Below are positions 27,942 to 35,408 of a stretch of DNA of 64,000 bases, piece after piece. The notes beneath the pieces were generated by a model. The model had not been told where the DNA came from. It saw only the letters and a program-made list of their open reading frames with translations, and searched no databases. The DNA comes from Acidimicrobiales bacterium (GTDB lineage: Bacteria > Actinomycetota > Acidimicrobiia > Acidimicrobiales > Aldehydirespiratoraceae), in the NCBI GenBank assembly GCA_029247365.1, contig JAQWLJ010000014.1, positions 1-64,000 on the forward strand. The letters are read 5' to 3'. Position 1 is the first letter of the stretch, and each line of letters begins with the position of its first letter. Position numbers and translations under genes: made by a program.

Positions 27942-29534
27942 TTAGATCCGATCGCGGAGGCGGCGTTGGATGATCTCGCGACGCTCCTGGAGTTCGCGGT
28001 ATGTCATCCGCTCGGTCTGGGCATCGACCCCAAACGCGACGCGGATGCCGCCAGGATCAAACTGGTACTGCTCAGGGTCCATCCCGACGTCGGACGCAAG
28101 GCGGGCGCCGTGCGCGGAAACGAAGTAGGTCGCAACATGCGTGATCTCGGCGAAGAGATCGAGGTCGGGGGCAAGAGTGGCGATCGCTCCGTCGAGGAAA
28201 ACCATGTTCTTGACGAACAACATCAGTTCCTTGGGCATGCGAGCGCCGTATCCGAGCAGCGCCCGCACGATCCGTTGCAGCTCCTCGGTGAGCTGATCGG
28301 GGGTCATCGTGAGTGGGTCGATCACGTCATCGAGAAGGCCAAGATCGTTTGCCACCGCCTCGAGGTCGGCATCGGCGGGGAGTGCCCCGAGGTCGCGCAT
28401 AGCGCCAAGCTGATCAACTGGGTTGTTCATCATCCCGCCGATCAGCAACCGGACGAACGCGAGACGCTTGGCCTCGGTCATTCGGCCGGTAATGCCGAAG
28501 TCGAGGAGCGCGGTACGACCGTCCTCAAGGATGTAGAGGTTCCCGCCGTGGAGGTCACCGTGAAAGATCCCGTGGATGAGGGCACCCTCCATGAAGCCGA
28601 TCATCCCAGCTCGGACCACCGCGTGGGTATCGACCCCGAGCTCGTCGTAGCGTTCCACGTCGTCGAAGCGGAAGCCGTCAAGGCGTTCCATCACCAGGAC
28701 ACGGCGCGTGACGAGTTCGGGATGCGGCCGCGGAACGACGAAGTGGGTCTGTTCGAGGTCGGCGAACACACGAGCGACGTCGAGCATGTTGGCGGCCTCG
28801 AGCCGGAAGTCGAGCTCCTCGTTGATGGTGTGGGCGAAGACCTCGACTAGCGCGGGCGGGTTGGCCAGCGAGGCGACGGGAATTCGGCCAACCAGGTAGG
28901 GCGATAGCCAGGCCATCACCTGCAGGTCCTTGTGGACGAGCTCGTCGACGGTGGGTCGTTGCACCTTGACCACGACCTTGGTGCCGTCGTGGAGCGTTGC
29001 GGCGTGGACCTGGGCGATGGACGCCGCCGCGATCGGCTCGCGAGCGAACTCAGCGAACGTCGACTCGAGGGTTGCGCCGAGGTCGGACTCGACGACACGG
29101 CGGACGGAGGCAAACGATTCGGCCGGTACCTGATCGCGACACCTCGTGAACTCCGCGACGAATTCGGCGGGGAAGATGCCCTCCCCACTCGAGATGATCT
29201 GGCCGAGCTTGATGTACGTCGGGCCGAGGGTCTCGGCCACCTCACGCATTCGCCGGGACAGATCGGCGGTGCTCGCTGAGCCGCCCCTGCGGCGGCCGGT
29301 GACGAACCACGCGGCCAAAGCCCACCCGAAGTGGCGAAGGACGGTGATCGCCCGCCGAAGCGGTGGCATCCGGGGCGGCGTGATGAGCGATGGAACCCGT
29401 CGGCTCGTTGCCATTCGGATGGTATCGATATCGTCGAGCCAAGCCAGCGCGTCGGGATCGACCAGCCAGGGCGGGTTGTCGCTGAACGTGCCGTGAGCGA
29501 GGTCGGCGGGCGAATGCGTACTGGGACCGGTCAC
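27942..29534 (-). CDS. ABC1/AarF (UbiB-type) atypical kinase
   Basis: The 530-residue ADCK-like kinase has the KxGQ motif in TYIKLGQIISS, an Ala-rich nucleotide loop (AAASIAQVHAA), VVVKVQRP, the catalytic HGDLHGGNLYILEDG and LLDFGITGRM. It ends in the basic QRRLRDRI. UbiB-family members support quinone or other membrane-lipid biosynthesis. GTG 29534 is preferred over upstream in-frame codons, which overlap the divergent acetyltransferase. Confidence 0.9.
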   Translation of the reverse strand: MTGPSTHSPADLAHGTFSDNPPWLVDPDALAWLDDIDTIRMATSRRVPSLITPPRMPPLRRAITVLRHFGWALAAWFVTGRRRGGSASTADLSRRMREVAETLGPTYIKLGQIISSGEGIFPAEFVAEFTRCRDQVPAESFASVRRVVESDLGATLESTFAEFAREPIAAASIAQVHAATLHDGTKVVVKVQRPTVDELVHKDLQVMAWLSPYLVGRIPVASLANPPALVEVFAHTINEELDFRLEAANMLDVARVFADLEQTHFVVPRPHPELVTRRVLVMERLDGFRFDDVERYDELGVDTHAVVRAGMIGFMEGALIHGIFHGDLHGGNLYILEDGRTALLDFGITGRMTEAKRLAFVRLLIGGMMNNPVDQLGAMRDLGALPADADLEAVANDLGLLDDVIDPLTMTPDQLTEELQRIVRALLGYGARMPKELMLFVKNMVFLDGAIATLAPDLDLFAEITHVATYFVSAHGARLASDVGMDPEQYQFDPGGIRVAFGVDAQTERMTYRELQERREIIQRRLRDRI

Positions 29535-29592
29535 GCCCCCAGTGTCACGAGCCGGACGGTCTGTGCCAACTCGTGCGAAGTACGGTGCGGCC

Positions 29593-30045
29593 ATGACCGA
29601 CATCGTGCGCGCCACCGAGGAGCATCATGACGAGGTTGCGAGACTCTTTGACCTGTACCGGCAGTTCTACGAATGCCAGCCCGATCTCGACCTGGCCCGC
29701 TCCTACATAGCGGACCGGATGGCTGCTGATGAGTCGATGATTTGGGTCGCACTCGATGGCGATCGCGGCTGTGGCATGGTGCAGTGCTATCGCTCGTTCT
29801 GCTCCGTGGAGGCGGTGAAGCGTTGGATCCTCTACGACCTGTATGTCGAGCCGGAGGTCCGCTCCACCGGCATCGGTCGCCGATTGATGGCTGCGGCCCA
29901 TGAAGCGGCCTGGGCCGATGGAGCGAAGCGGGTCGATCTTGAGACAGCGGTCGACAACTTCGCCGGCCAGCACCTGTACGACAAGCTGGGCTACGAGCCG
30001 ACGCCAGGGTTCCTCACCTACTCGTTGGCACGACCTCGGGAGTGA
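29593..30045 (+). CDS. GNAT acetyltransferase
   Basis: The 150-residue GNAT-fold protein has VRATEEHHDEVARLF, the acetyl-CoA site LYVEPEVRSTGIGRRLMAAA (RxxGIG) and NFAGQHLYDKLGYEP. The substrate is unknown. ATG 29593 lies 6 nt after TACGGT (29581-29586). It is divergent to the ABC1 kinase, whose start is 58 nt away. Confidence 0.85.
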   Translation: MTDIVRATEEHHDEVARLFDLYRQFYECQPDLDLARSYIADRMAADESMIWVALDGDRGCGMVQCYRSFCSVEAVKRWILYDLYVEPEVRSTGIGRRLMAAAHEAAWADGAKRVDLETAVDNFAGQHLYDKLGYEPTPGFLTYSLARPRE

Positions 30046-30202
30046 GTCGGGTTCTACGCTGCAGCAGCGGCCACATCATCAGCGACTGCATTGTCAGCGA
30101 CCACACGAAGAGCGGTGGCCGGTCTCAGCCATCATGTGTCTCGCTGGGAGTGTTCGCTCGGCGGGGCTTGTGCACTGGGGCGGCAAGCCAGACCGGTATG
30201 GC

Positions 30203-30952
30203 TCAGCCGTCGAACGATGCGAGTGCTGCGAGCGCCGGCTCGGCCAGCTCGGGTCGACACACGAGCAGATCGGGCAGATAGACGTCGCGTTGGTTGTAGC
30301 GAAGTGGCGATCCGTCGATTCGGCTGACATGGCAGCCGGCGGCCTTGGCTACGGCGACCGGGGCGCAGGAGTCCCACTCGTACTGCCCGCCGCTGTGGGC
30401 GTAGATCTCGCACTCACCCCGGATGACGGCCATGGTCTTTGCTCCGGCCGAGCCCATCTCGACGAGCTCGGCACCGAGCGCCTCGGCAGTGTGCAGTGCG
30501 GCCGCGGGAGGACGGCTGCGGCTCACGATCATTCGGGGCGTTGGGTTTGGTTCGGTCGGTAGCTGGGTCGGTTCGGCCGTGCTGAGTGTCACGCCAAGGC
30601 CCGGAAGGGCGACAGCCCCGACGATGGGGACCTCGTCGACGACGAGCGCGACGTGGACCGCCCAGTCGGTGCGCGGCACCTCGCCAAACTCACGCGTACC
30701 GTCGAGGGGGTCGACAATCCACACGCGTTCAGCTTCGAGACGGGTGAGGTCGTCCTTGCCCTCTTCGCTGAGGATCGAGTCGTCGGGCCGCCCGGCCCGT
30801 AGCCGCGCCATCAGGAGTTCATGTGCCTGTCGATCGCCCTCGTCCTTGAGTACTGCGGGTGGTGCGTGCTCGGCATGGAGGCGGGCTCGGAGTTCCACGA
30901 GGAGTTCGCCGGCCTCGGTCGCGAGCTGCGATGCGAGTCGGTGGTCGTCCAT
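30203..30952 (-). CDS. cysQ: 3'(2'),5'-bisphosphate nucleotidase CysQ
   Basis: The 249-residue protein is of the inositol-monophosphatase fold: ILSEEGKDD, the metal-binding WIVDPLDGTREF (DPxDGT) and QYEWDSCAPVAVAKAAG. CysQ converts the sulfate-assimilation by-product PAP to AMP. ATG 30952 is 8 nt from a TAAATT box (30961-30966 on the minus strand); longer in-frame sequence upstream belongs to an unresolved region. Confidence 0.88.
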   Translation of the reverse strand: MDDHRLASQLATEAGELLVELRARLHAEHAPPAVLKDEGDRQAHELLMARLRAGRPDDSILSEEGKDDLTRLEAERVWIVDPLDGTREFGEVPRTDWAVHVALVVDEVPIVGAVALPGLGVTLSTAEPTQLPTEPNPTPRMIVSRSRPPAAALHTAEALGAELVEMGSAGAKTMAVIRGECEIYAHSGGQYEWDSCAPVAVAKAAGCHVSRIDGSPLRYNQRDVYLPDLLVCRPELAEPALAALASFDG

Positions 30953-31024
30953 GAGGCGCCAATTTATAGTGCTGGTAGCTCGCACACACCGATTCGACCG
31001 GTGGGGCCAGTCGAATTGCCATGC

Positions 31025-31318
31025 GTGAACGGCGAGGGCCTGCCTGATGCCTTCCCTGACCAGGTTGGTGAACTCCGCGTCACCGACTTCGACGAAGCTG
31101 GCAACGAGGCCGGTCAGCGCATCCGGAATGTTGGCGACTACAGCCACACTGACGACGCCGATATCCATATGGAGCAGGGTGGCCCCGATGGGGCCGTTGT
31201 GCTTTTCAACTTGTTCGCTCCCGATGGTCTCCTTACCGACGCGCTCACCAGTGAGCTCGCTGTCATCCGAACGAACACGGTCGATGAGGTCGTTACGGCA
31301 TGGAGTCGTCGTCGCTAG
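31025..31318 (+). CDS. Unresolved ORF, strand uncertain
   Basis: GTG 31025 opens 97 codons on the plus strand (RVTDFDEAGNEAGQRIRN, then MEQGGPDGAVVLFNLFAPDG). The antisense frame is equally smooth (RSDDSELTGERVGKETIGSE, then MDIGVVSVAVVANIPDAL) and is open into cysQ. Codon bias does not decide, since paired antisense frames share it. No family is recognised on either strand. Confidence 0.2.
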   Translation: MNGEGLPDAFPDQVGELRVTDFDEAGNEAGQRIRNVGDYSHTDDADIHMEQGGPDGAVVLFNLFAPDGLLTDALTSELAVIRTNTVDEVVTAWSRRR

Positions 31319-31544
31319 AAGCCGAGCCTCTCCAGCCGCCGGTTCCGGTTGAGAGCTGCGCGATCAGATCAGGGTCTGACGTGACCACCGTTGACCGGTC
31401 GTCCGTCAGCGACGATCACGACCCATTGGTCGCCGAAGTCGAAGGCAGCAATGGCTGTGACGAGGCGACGCAGCGCGCTCCCCTTGTCGCGCCACCAGCC
31501 ATCTGGGACGGCGCCCGGACATTCATGGCACCGACAACGATCAG
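31315..31544 (-). pseudogene. YacP-like NYN-domain gene, decayed
   Basis: A NYN/YacP-like start (CTG at 31544 then IVVGAMNV, ATG 31526) loses its frame by about one base. The family block PDGWWRDKGSALRRLVTAIA and VVIVADGRPV then follows in another frame. An in-frame TGA ends it early, after which a family-like end (NRNRRLERLGF) closes at TAG 31315. A VVTSD-type segment sits in a third frame, and the block between the DGRP and VTSD motifs is too short. These multiple lesions indicate a pseudogene. Confidence 0.65.
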
Positions 31545-31549
31545 GGGGC

Positions 31550-33250
31550 TCAGCCTCGGCTGATTGGCTTGTACTTGATGCGGTGCGGACGCATTGCGTC
31601 GACGCCGTGTTCGCGCTTGCGGTACTCGGCGTAGTCGGTGAAGTTGCCCTCGAACCAGCGGACCTGCGAGTCGCCCTCGAACGCCACGATGTGGGTTGCG
31701 ACACGGTCGAGGAACCACCGGTCGTGCGACACGATCACCGCACAGCCGGCGTATGCCTCGATGGCGTCTTCGAGCGCACGCAGCGTGTCGATGTCGAGAT
31801 CATTGGTCGGCTCGTCAAGCAGAAGGACGTTGGCACCTTCCTTGAGGACTTTGGCCAGGTGCACCCGGTTGCGTTCACCACCCGAGAGGTTGCCCACCAA
31901 CTTCTGCTGATCGGGTCCCTTGAAGTTGAACGATGCCACGTACGACCGGCCATGCATCTCGCGTCCGCCAACCTCGAGGTGATCGACGCCACCGGTGATC
32001 TCGTCGTAGACGGTCTTCTCCGCATCGAGCGTGCGGTTCTGGTCGACATAGCCGAGCTGCACGGTGGTGCCCAGACGGACGGATCCGGAGTCGGGTGCAG
32101 CGACTGGATCCTTCGTGCCTTCGTACTCATCGATCAGCACCTTGAACAGGGTGGACTTGCCGGCTCCGTTGGCGCCGATGACTCCGACAATGCCTGCGGG
32201 CGGAAGTGTGAAAGAGAAGTCGTCGATGAGGAGCTTGTCGCCGAAGGCCTTGGAAATGTTTTCGGCTTCGATCACCACATCACCGAGCCGCTTGTTGGCT
32301 GGAATGACGATCGACAGCTCCTCGGCGCGACCCTCGGCGGCCTTCGCCTCTTCGAGCAACTTGTCGTAGGCAGCCAACCGGGCCTTGCCCTTCGACTGAC
32401 GGGCCTTCGGCGCCATGCGGACCCACTCGAGTTCGCGCCTGAGCGTGCGGGTGCGCTTGTCGTCGTCACGTTTTTCCTGCGTAATGCGGGCTTCCTTCTG
32501 CTCAAGAAAGCCGGAGTAGTTGCCTTCGAACGGGTAGCCCCGGCCGTGGTCGAGTTCGAGGATCCAGCCCGCAACATTGTCGAGGAAGTAGCGATCGTGG
32601 GTTACCGCAACGACGGTACCCGCGTAATCCTGCAGGGTCCGCTCGAGCCACGCGACCGACTCGGCATCGAGATGGTTGGTGGGCTCGTCGAGCAGCAGCA
32701 GGTCTGGCTTGGCGAGCAGCAGACGGGCCATCGCCACACGACGGATCTCACCCCCGGACAGATTGTCGATGCTCCAGTCGCCCGGCGGCGTGCGGAGCGC
32801 GTCCATCGCGATCTCCACGGTGCGCTGCAGGTCCCAGGCACCGATTGCTTCGATCTTGGATTCAAGGTCAGCCTGCTTGGCGCCGAGCTTCTCATAGTCG
32901 GCGTCGGGGTCGCTCCACGCGGCGAGCACCTGGTCGTATTCGGCGAGTAAGGCTGACGCGTCACCAGCGCCGTCCATGACGTTCTCGAGCACGGTCTTGG
33001 ACGGGTCGAGTTCGGGCTCCTGCTCCAGCATGCCGACCGTGTAGCCGTCGCCGAGCTTGGCCTCGCCGGTGTAGTCGGTGTCGAGGCCCGCCATGATCTT
33101 GAGCAGCGTCGACTTGCCCGCACCGTTTGGACCGAGCACGCCGATCTTCGCTCCCGGGAAGAACGAGAGCGTGATGTCCTTCAGCACGTCCCGGCTCGGC
33201 GGAATGAACTTGCCGACTTTGTGCATGGTGTAGATGAACTGCGCTGCCAT
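31550..33250 (-). CDS. ettA: ABC-F translation factor EttA
   Basis: The 566-residue protein has two ABC-ATPase cassettes: IGVLGPNGAGKSTLLKIMAG and VGVIGANGAGKSTLFKV as Walker A, LSGGEIRRVAMARLL and LSGGERNRVHLAKVL as signatures, LLLLDEPTNHLD and LLLDEPTNDLD as Walker B. A charged linker with an EttA-type coiled region (about 240-310) lies between them. EttA binds ribosomes at the E site and throttles translation by ADP/ATP ratio. ATG 33250 is 8 nt from TAGCCT (33259-33264 on the minus strand). Confidence 0.94.
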   Translation of the reverse strand: MAAQFIYTMHKVGKFIPPSRDVLKDITLSFFPGAKIGVLGPNGAGKSTLLKIMAGLDTDYTGEAKLGDGYTVGMLEQEPELDPSKTVLENVMDGAGDASALLAEYDQVLAAWSDPDADYEKLGAKQADLESKIEAIGAWDLQRTVEIAMDALRTPPGDWSIDNLSGGEIRRVAMARLLLAKPDLLLLDEPTNHLDAESVAWLERTLQDYAGTVVAVTHDRYFLDNVAGWILELDHGRGYPFEGNYSGFLEQKEARITQEKRDDDKRTRTLRRELEWVRMAPKARQSKGKARLAAYDKLLEEAKAAEGRAEELSIVIPANKRLGDVVIEAENISKAFGDKLLIDDFSFTLPPAGIVGVIGANGAGKSTLFKVLIDEYEGTKDPVAAPDSGSVRLGTTVQLGYVDQNRTLDAEKTVYDEITGGVDHLEVGGREMHGRSYVASFNFKGPDQQKLVGNLSGGERNRVHLAKVLKEGANVLLLDEPTNDLDIDTLRALEDAIEAYAGCAVIVSHDRWFLDRVATHIVAFEGDSQVRWFEGNFTDYAEYRKREHGVDAMRPHRIKYKPISRG

Positions 33251-33280
33251 GACGGGTGAGGCTATCGGGCACAAAACGGC

Positions 33281-33308
33281 GAGAGCCCCGGCCGAAGCCA
33301 GGGCTCTC
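33281..33308 (-). terminator. Hairpin terminator after the NYN-histone-tail gene
   Basis: An 8-bp perfect stem GAGAGCCC / GGGCTCTC has a 12-nt loop. On the minus strand it is followed by GCCGTTTTG, so it terminates the NYN gene (33331-34497). It lies 22 nt past that stop codon and before the ettA start. Confidence 0.7.
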
Positions 33309-33330
33309 GATCAGCGTCTTTGATGACGGC

Positions 33331-34497
33331 TCAGCGGCGCTTCTTGGCGGCCTTCTTGGCGGGTGCTTTCTTTGCCGGTGCTTTCTTGGCGGGTGCTTTC
33401 TTGGCGGCCTTCTTGGCGGGTGCTTTCTTTGCCGGTGCTTTCTTGGCGGGTGCTTTCTTTGCCGGTGCTTTCTTGGCGGCCTTCTTGGCGGGTGCTTTCT
33501 TTGCCGGTGCTTTCTTGGCGGGTGCTTTCTTGGCGGCCTTCTTTGCCGCCTTCTTTGCTGCCACGGTCGCTCCCTTTCGTGGAGGTCGTTTGCCGGATGA
33601 CTCCGTCTTCCTTCCAGTCTTGCCGCTTGAGCCGCGGAAGGGGATGACCCCCGCGTCGATTCCCTGTCGCTCCTCGTCGTAGCGGTGGATCACGAACCGG
33701 CGGCTCTGGCCGATTGTCACGACATCGCGGGCTCGGCGTGGGGCCGGATCGCCCATGAGCCGAAGCGGGAGATAGATGGTCGTTCCGCCGCTCGTCGCGT
33801 AGGCACCATGGGATGAAAACTCCTCGACAGTGGCCCTCACCCGAGACCCCTCCGGATGCCGCTTGCGGAAGGCATCCCATGGAGCACGAGGGTTTGCGCC
33901 AGGGCCGCTGGGCTCGGTGGCCATCGCGGGGCGATTGCTCTTGACCACTGCGGGCTTCTTGGTGGCCTTTTTGGCCGACTTCTTCACGGCCTTTTTGGCC
34001 GTCTCCTTGGCGACTTTTTTGTCGGGGGCCGTCTGCGGCCTGTCCTTCCCTGCGTTCACCTTGGCCCGGCGGCTGACCGGCCCGCGAACCGGCGCGCGGG
34101 GCACATACACCCAGCCAACACCAGGGATCGGCTTACCGCCGATCAGGCGACCCTCGTCGAACAACCATCCAACCTCGCCGTGGAACTCCTGGAACGAATC
34201 GTTGGATAGGACGACAGCCTGAGCCCGGTCGGCGACCTGCAAGATAAAGGTGTCGCCGCGCCCGATCACCCCTGCCGGTGGGGTAATGATCTCGTTCGCA
34301 TCGATTGCGGCGCGAGCCGCCTTCTGCTCGGCCTTTGCCACCCGGTGCTCAAACGACGCGTCGACGATGACGGTCACGATGTCGAAAGCGTACTCATCCT
34401 TGAACGCGACGACAGCCTCGCGGAGTTGCTTGAGACTGGGCTCGGATCGGCCCTCGGTTGCGATGTTGGAACCGTCTACAACTGCGTGCTTAGGCAT
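33331..34497 (-). CDS. NYN ribonuclease-like protein with S1-like domain and histone-H1-like tail
   Basis: The 388-residue protein is modular. Residues 1-130 form a NYN/Zc3h12a-type PIN-like fold with acidic residues D8 (VVDGSN), D46 (IVDASF), D82 (GRGDTFIL) and D100 (LSNDSF). Residues 140-200 are a basic Lys/Ala linker. Residues 205-290 resemble an S1-like OB domain ([19 protein letters not shown]). Residues 310-388 are an AAKK/APAKK tail like histone H1. The predicted role is an RNase that binds RNA through the S1 part and polyanions through the tail. Start ATG 34497. Confidence 0.85.
   Translation of the reverse strand: MPKHAVVDGSNIATEGRSEPSLKQLREAVVAFKDEYAFDIVTVIVDASFEHRVAKAEQKAARAAIDANEIITPPAGVIGRGDTFILQVADRAQAVVLSNDSFQEFHGEVGWLFDEGRLIGGKPIPGVGWVYVPRAPVRGPVSRRAKVNAGKDRPQTAPDKKVAKETAKKAVKKSAKKATKKPAVVKSNRPAMATEPSGPGANPRAPWDAFRKRHPEGSRVRATVEEFSSHGAYATSGGTTIYLPLRLMGDPAPRRARDVVTIGQSRRFVIHRYDEERQGIDAGVIPFRGSSGKTGRKTESSGKRPPRKGATVAAKKAAKKAAKKAPAKKAPAKKAPAKKAAKKAPAKKAPAKKAPAKKAPAKKAAKKAPAKKAPAKKAPAKKAAKKRR
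33340..33564 (-). repeat. 15-bp tandem repeats coding the APAKK tail
   Basis: The tail is encoded by near-perfect tandem copies of a 15-bp unit (GCACCCGCCAAGAAA and variants) interspersed with a 12-bp AAKK unit. Copy number could vary by slippage. The third codon positions differ little between copies, which points to recent expansion. Confidence 0.85.
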
Positions 34498-34549
34498 AAG
34501 GCCCAGTCAAGCACGTGCCTGCGGGGTACCGGTGATTAGGGTGCCCAGC

Positions 34550-35209
34550 GTGATCCGAGCAGTGCTCTTCGACTTCGGTGGCGTGATTCTGTCGAGTCCA
34601 TTCGAGGCCTTCAACCGCTACGAGACCGAAGTGGGCCTGCCCCCTGACACGATCCGGCGGATCAACGCAACCCGCCCTGATGACAATGCGTGGGCGCACT
34701 TTGAGCGCGGTGAGGTTTCGGTCGCCGGCTTCAAGGACCTCTTCGAAGCTGAGGCGAAGATCCTCGGCTTTGACGTCGATGCACAACGTGTCGTCGACTC
34801 GTTGCGGGGCGTGATCCGGCCCGAGATGGTCGAAGCACTGCGGCGCTGCTCCGCAAACTTCAAGACCGCAATGCTTACCAACAACTTCAAGCCGCCCTCG
34901 GGCTCGGGTACGGAGGCGATGCTCGCCGAACCAGCTGTCGATGGCGATGGCGAGCCGCTCAACGAGATCCATGCGCTGTTCGACGAGATCATCGAGTCGA
35001 GCGTGGTAGGTGTGCGGAAACCCGAGCCACGCTTCTACGAGATTGCCTGTGAGCGGCTCGGCGTCGATCCAGGCGATTGTGTCTTCCTCGATGATCTTGG
35101 AATCAACCTCAAGCCGGCTAGGGCAATGGGAATGGAGACCATCAAGGTCGTCGACCCCGACATTGCTCTCGCTGAGCTCGAGGCGATTACTGGTCTTCGG
35201 CTTCGGTGA
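34550..35209 (+). CDS. HAD-family hydrolase
   Basis: The 219-residue HAD phosphatase has the nucleophile motif VLFDFGGVILSS (DxDx-like, here DFGGV), a helical cap (about 15-85), TAMLTNNF as motif II and GVRKPEPRFYEIA plus VFLDDLGIN as motifs III-IV. It is similar to the HAD domain of the ACAD10/epoxide-hydrolase group. GTG 34550 is 7 nt after a TAGGGT box (34537-34542). Confidence 0.86.
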   Translation: MIRAVLFDFGGVILSSPFEAFNRYETEVGLPPDTIRRINATRPDDNAWAHFERGEVSVAGFKDLFEAEAKILGFDVDAQRVVDSLRGVIRPEMVEALRRCSANFKTAMLTNNFKPPSGSGTEAMLAEPAVDGDGEPLNEIHALFDEIIESSVVGVRKPEPRFYEIACERLGVDPGDCVFLDDLGINLKPARAMGMETIKVVDPDIALAELEAITGLRLR

Positions 35210-35210
35210 T

Positions 35211-35255
35211 GCAGCGGAGGTGTACCCGAGGTTTGAAGCCGGTTTCTTCCGCTGC
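35211..35255. terminator. Possible convergent hairpin
   Basis: An 8-bp inverted repeat, GCAGCGGA / TCCGCTGC with a 29-nt spacer, begins just after the HAD stop codon, in the 199-nt gap before the end of kgd. It has no T-run, so assignment as a terminator is weak. Confidence 0.25.
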
Positions 35256-35408
35256 TGGCTAGCCGTCGACCGCGGCGTTGCGCCGGTCAGACCCATCCGC
35301 AGAGACCGCTTCGGTTTTCGAGCGGGAACGCATGTTGCGGACAGGCGACTCTCACCGGTGTCCGTCGCCGCCATACCGAGACTGACCTTGAACACGCCAG
35401 GCTGCGCG

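Noticed and set aside
27588-28850. A 420-codon plus-strand ORF
   Set aside because: Antisense to nucS and the ABC1 kinase, both with clear motifs.
30091-30413. Several frames in the 157-nt gap after the acetyltransferase and into cysQ
   Set aside because: All run into cysQ antisense with Arg/Ser-rich composition.
33320-33682. Plus-strand ORFs rich in Phe/Ala/Gly and Leu
   Set aside because: Antisense reading of the APAKK repeat tail.
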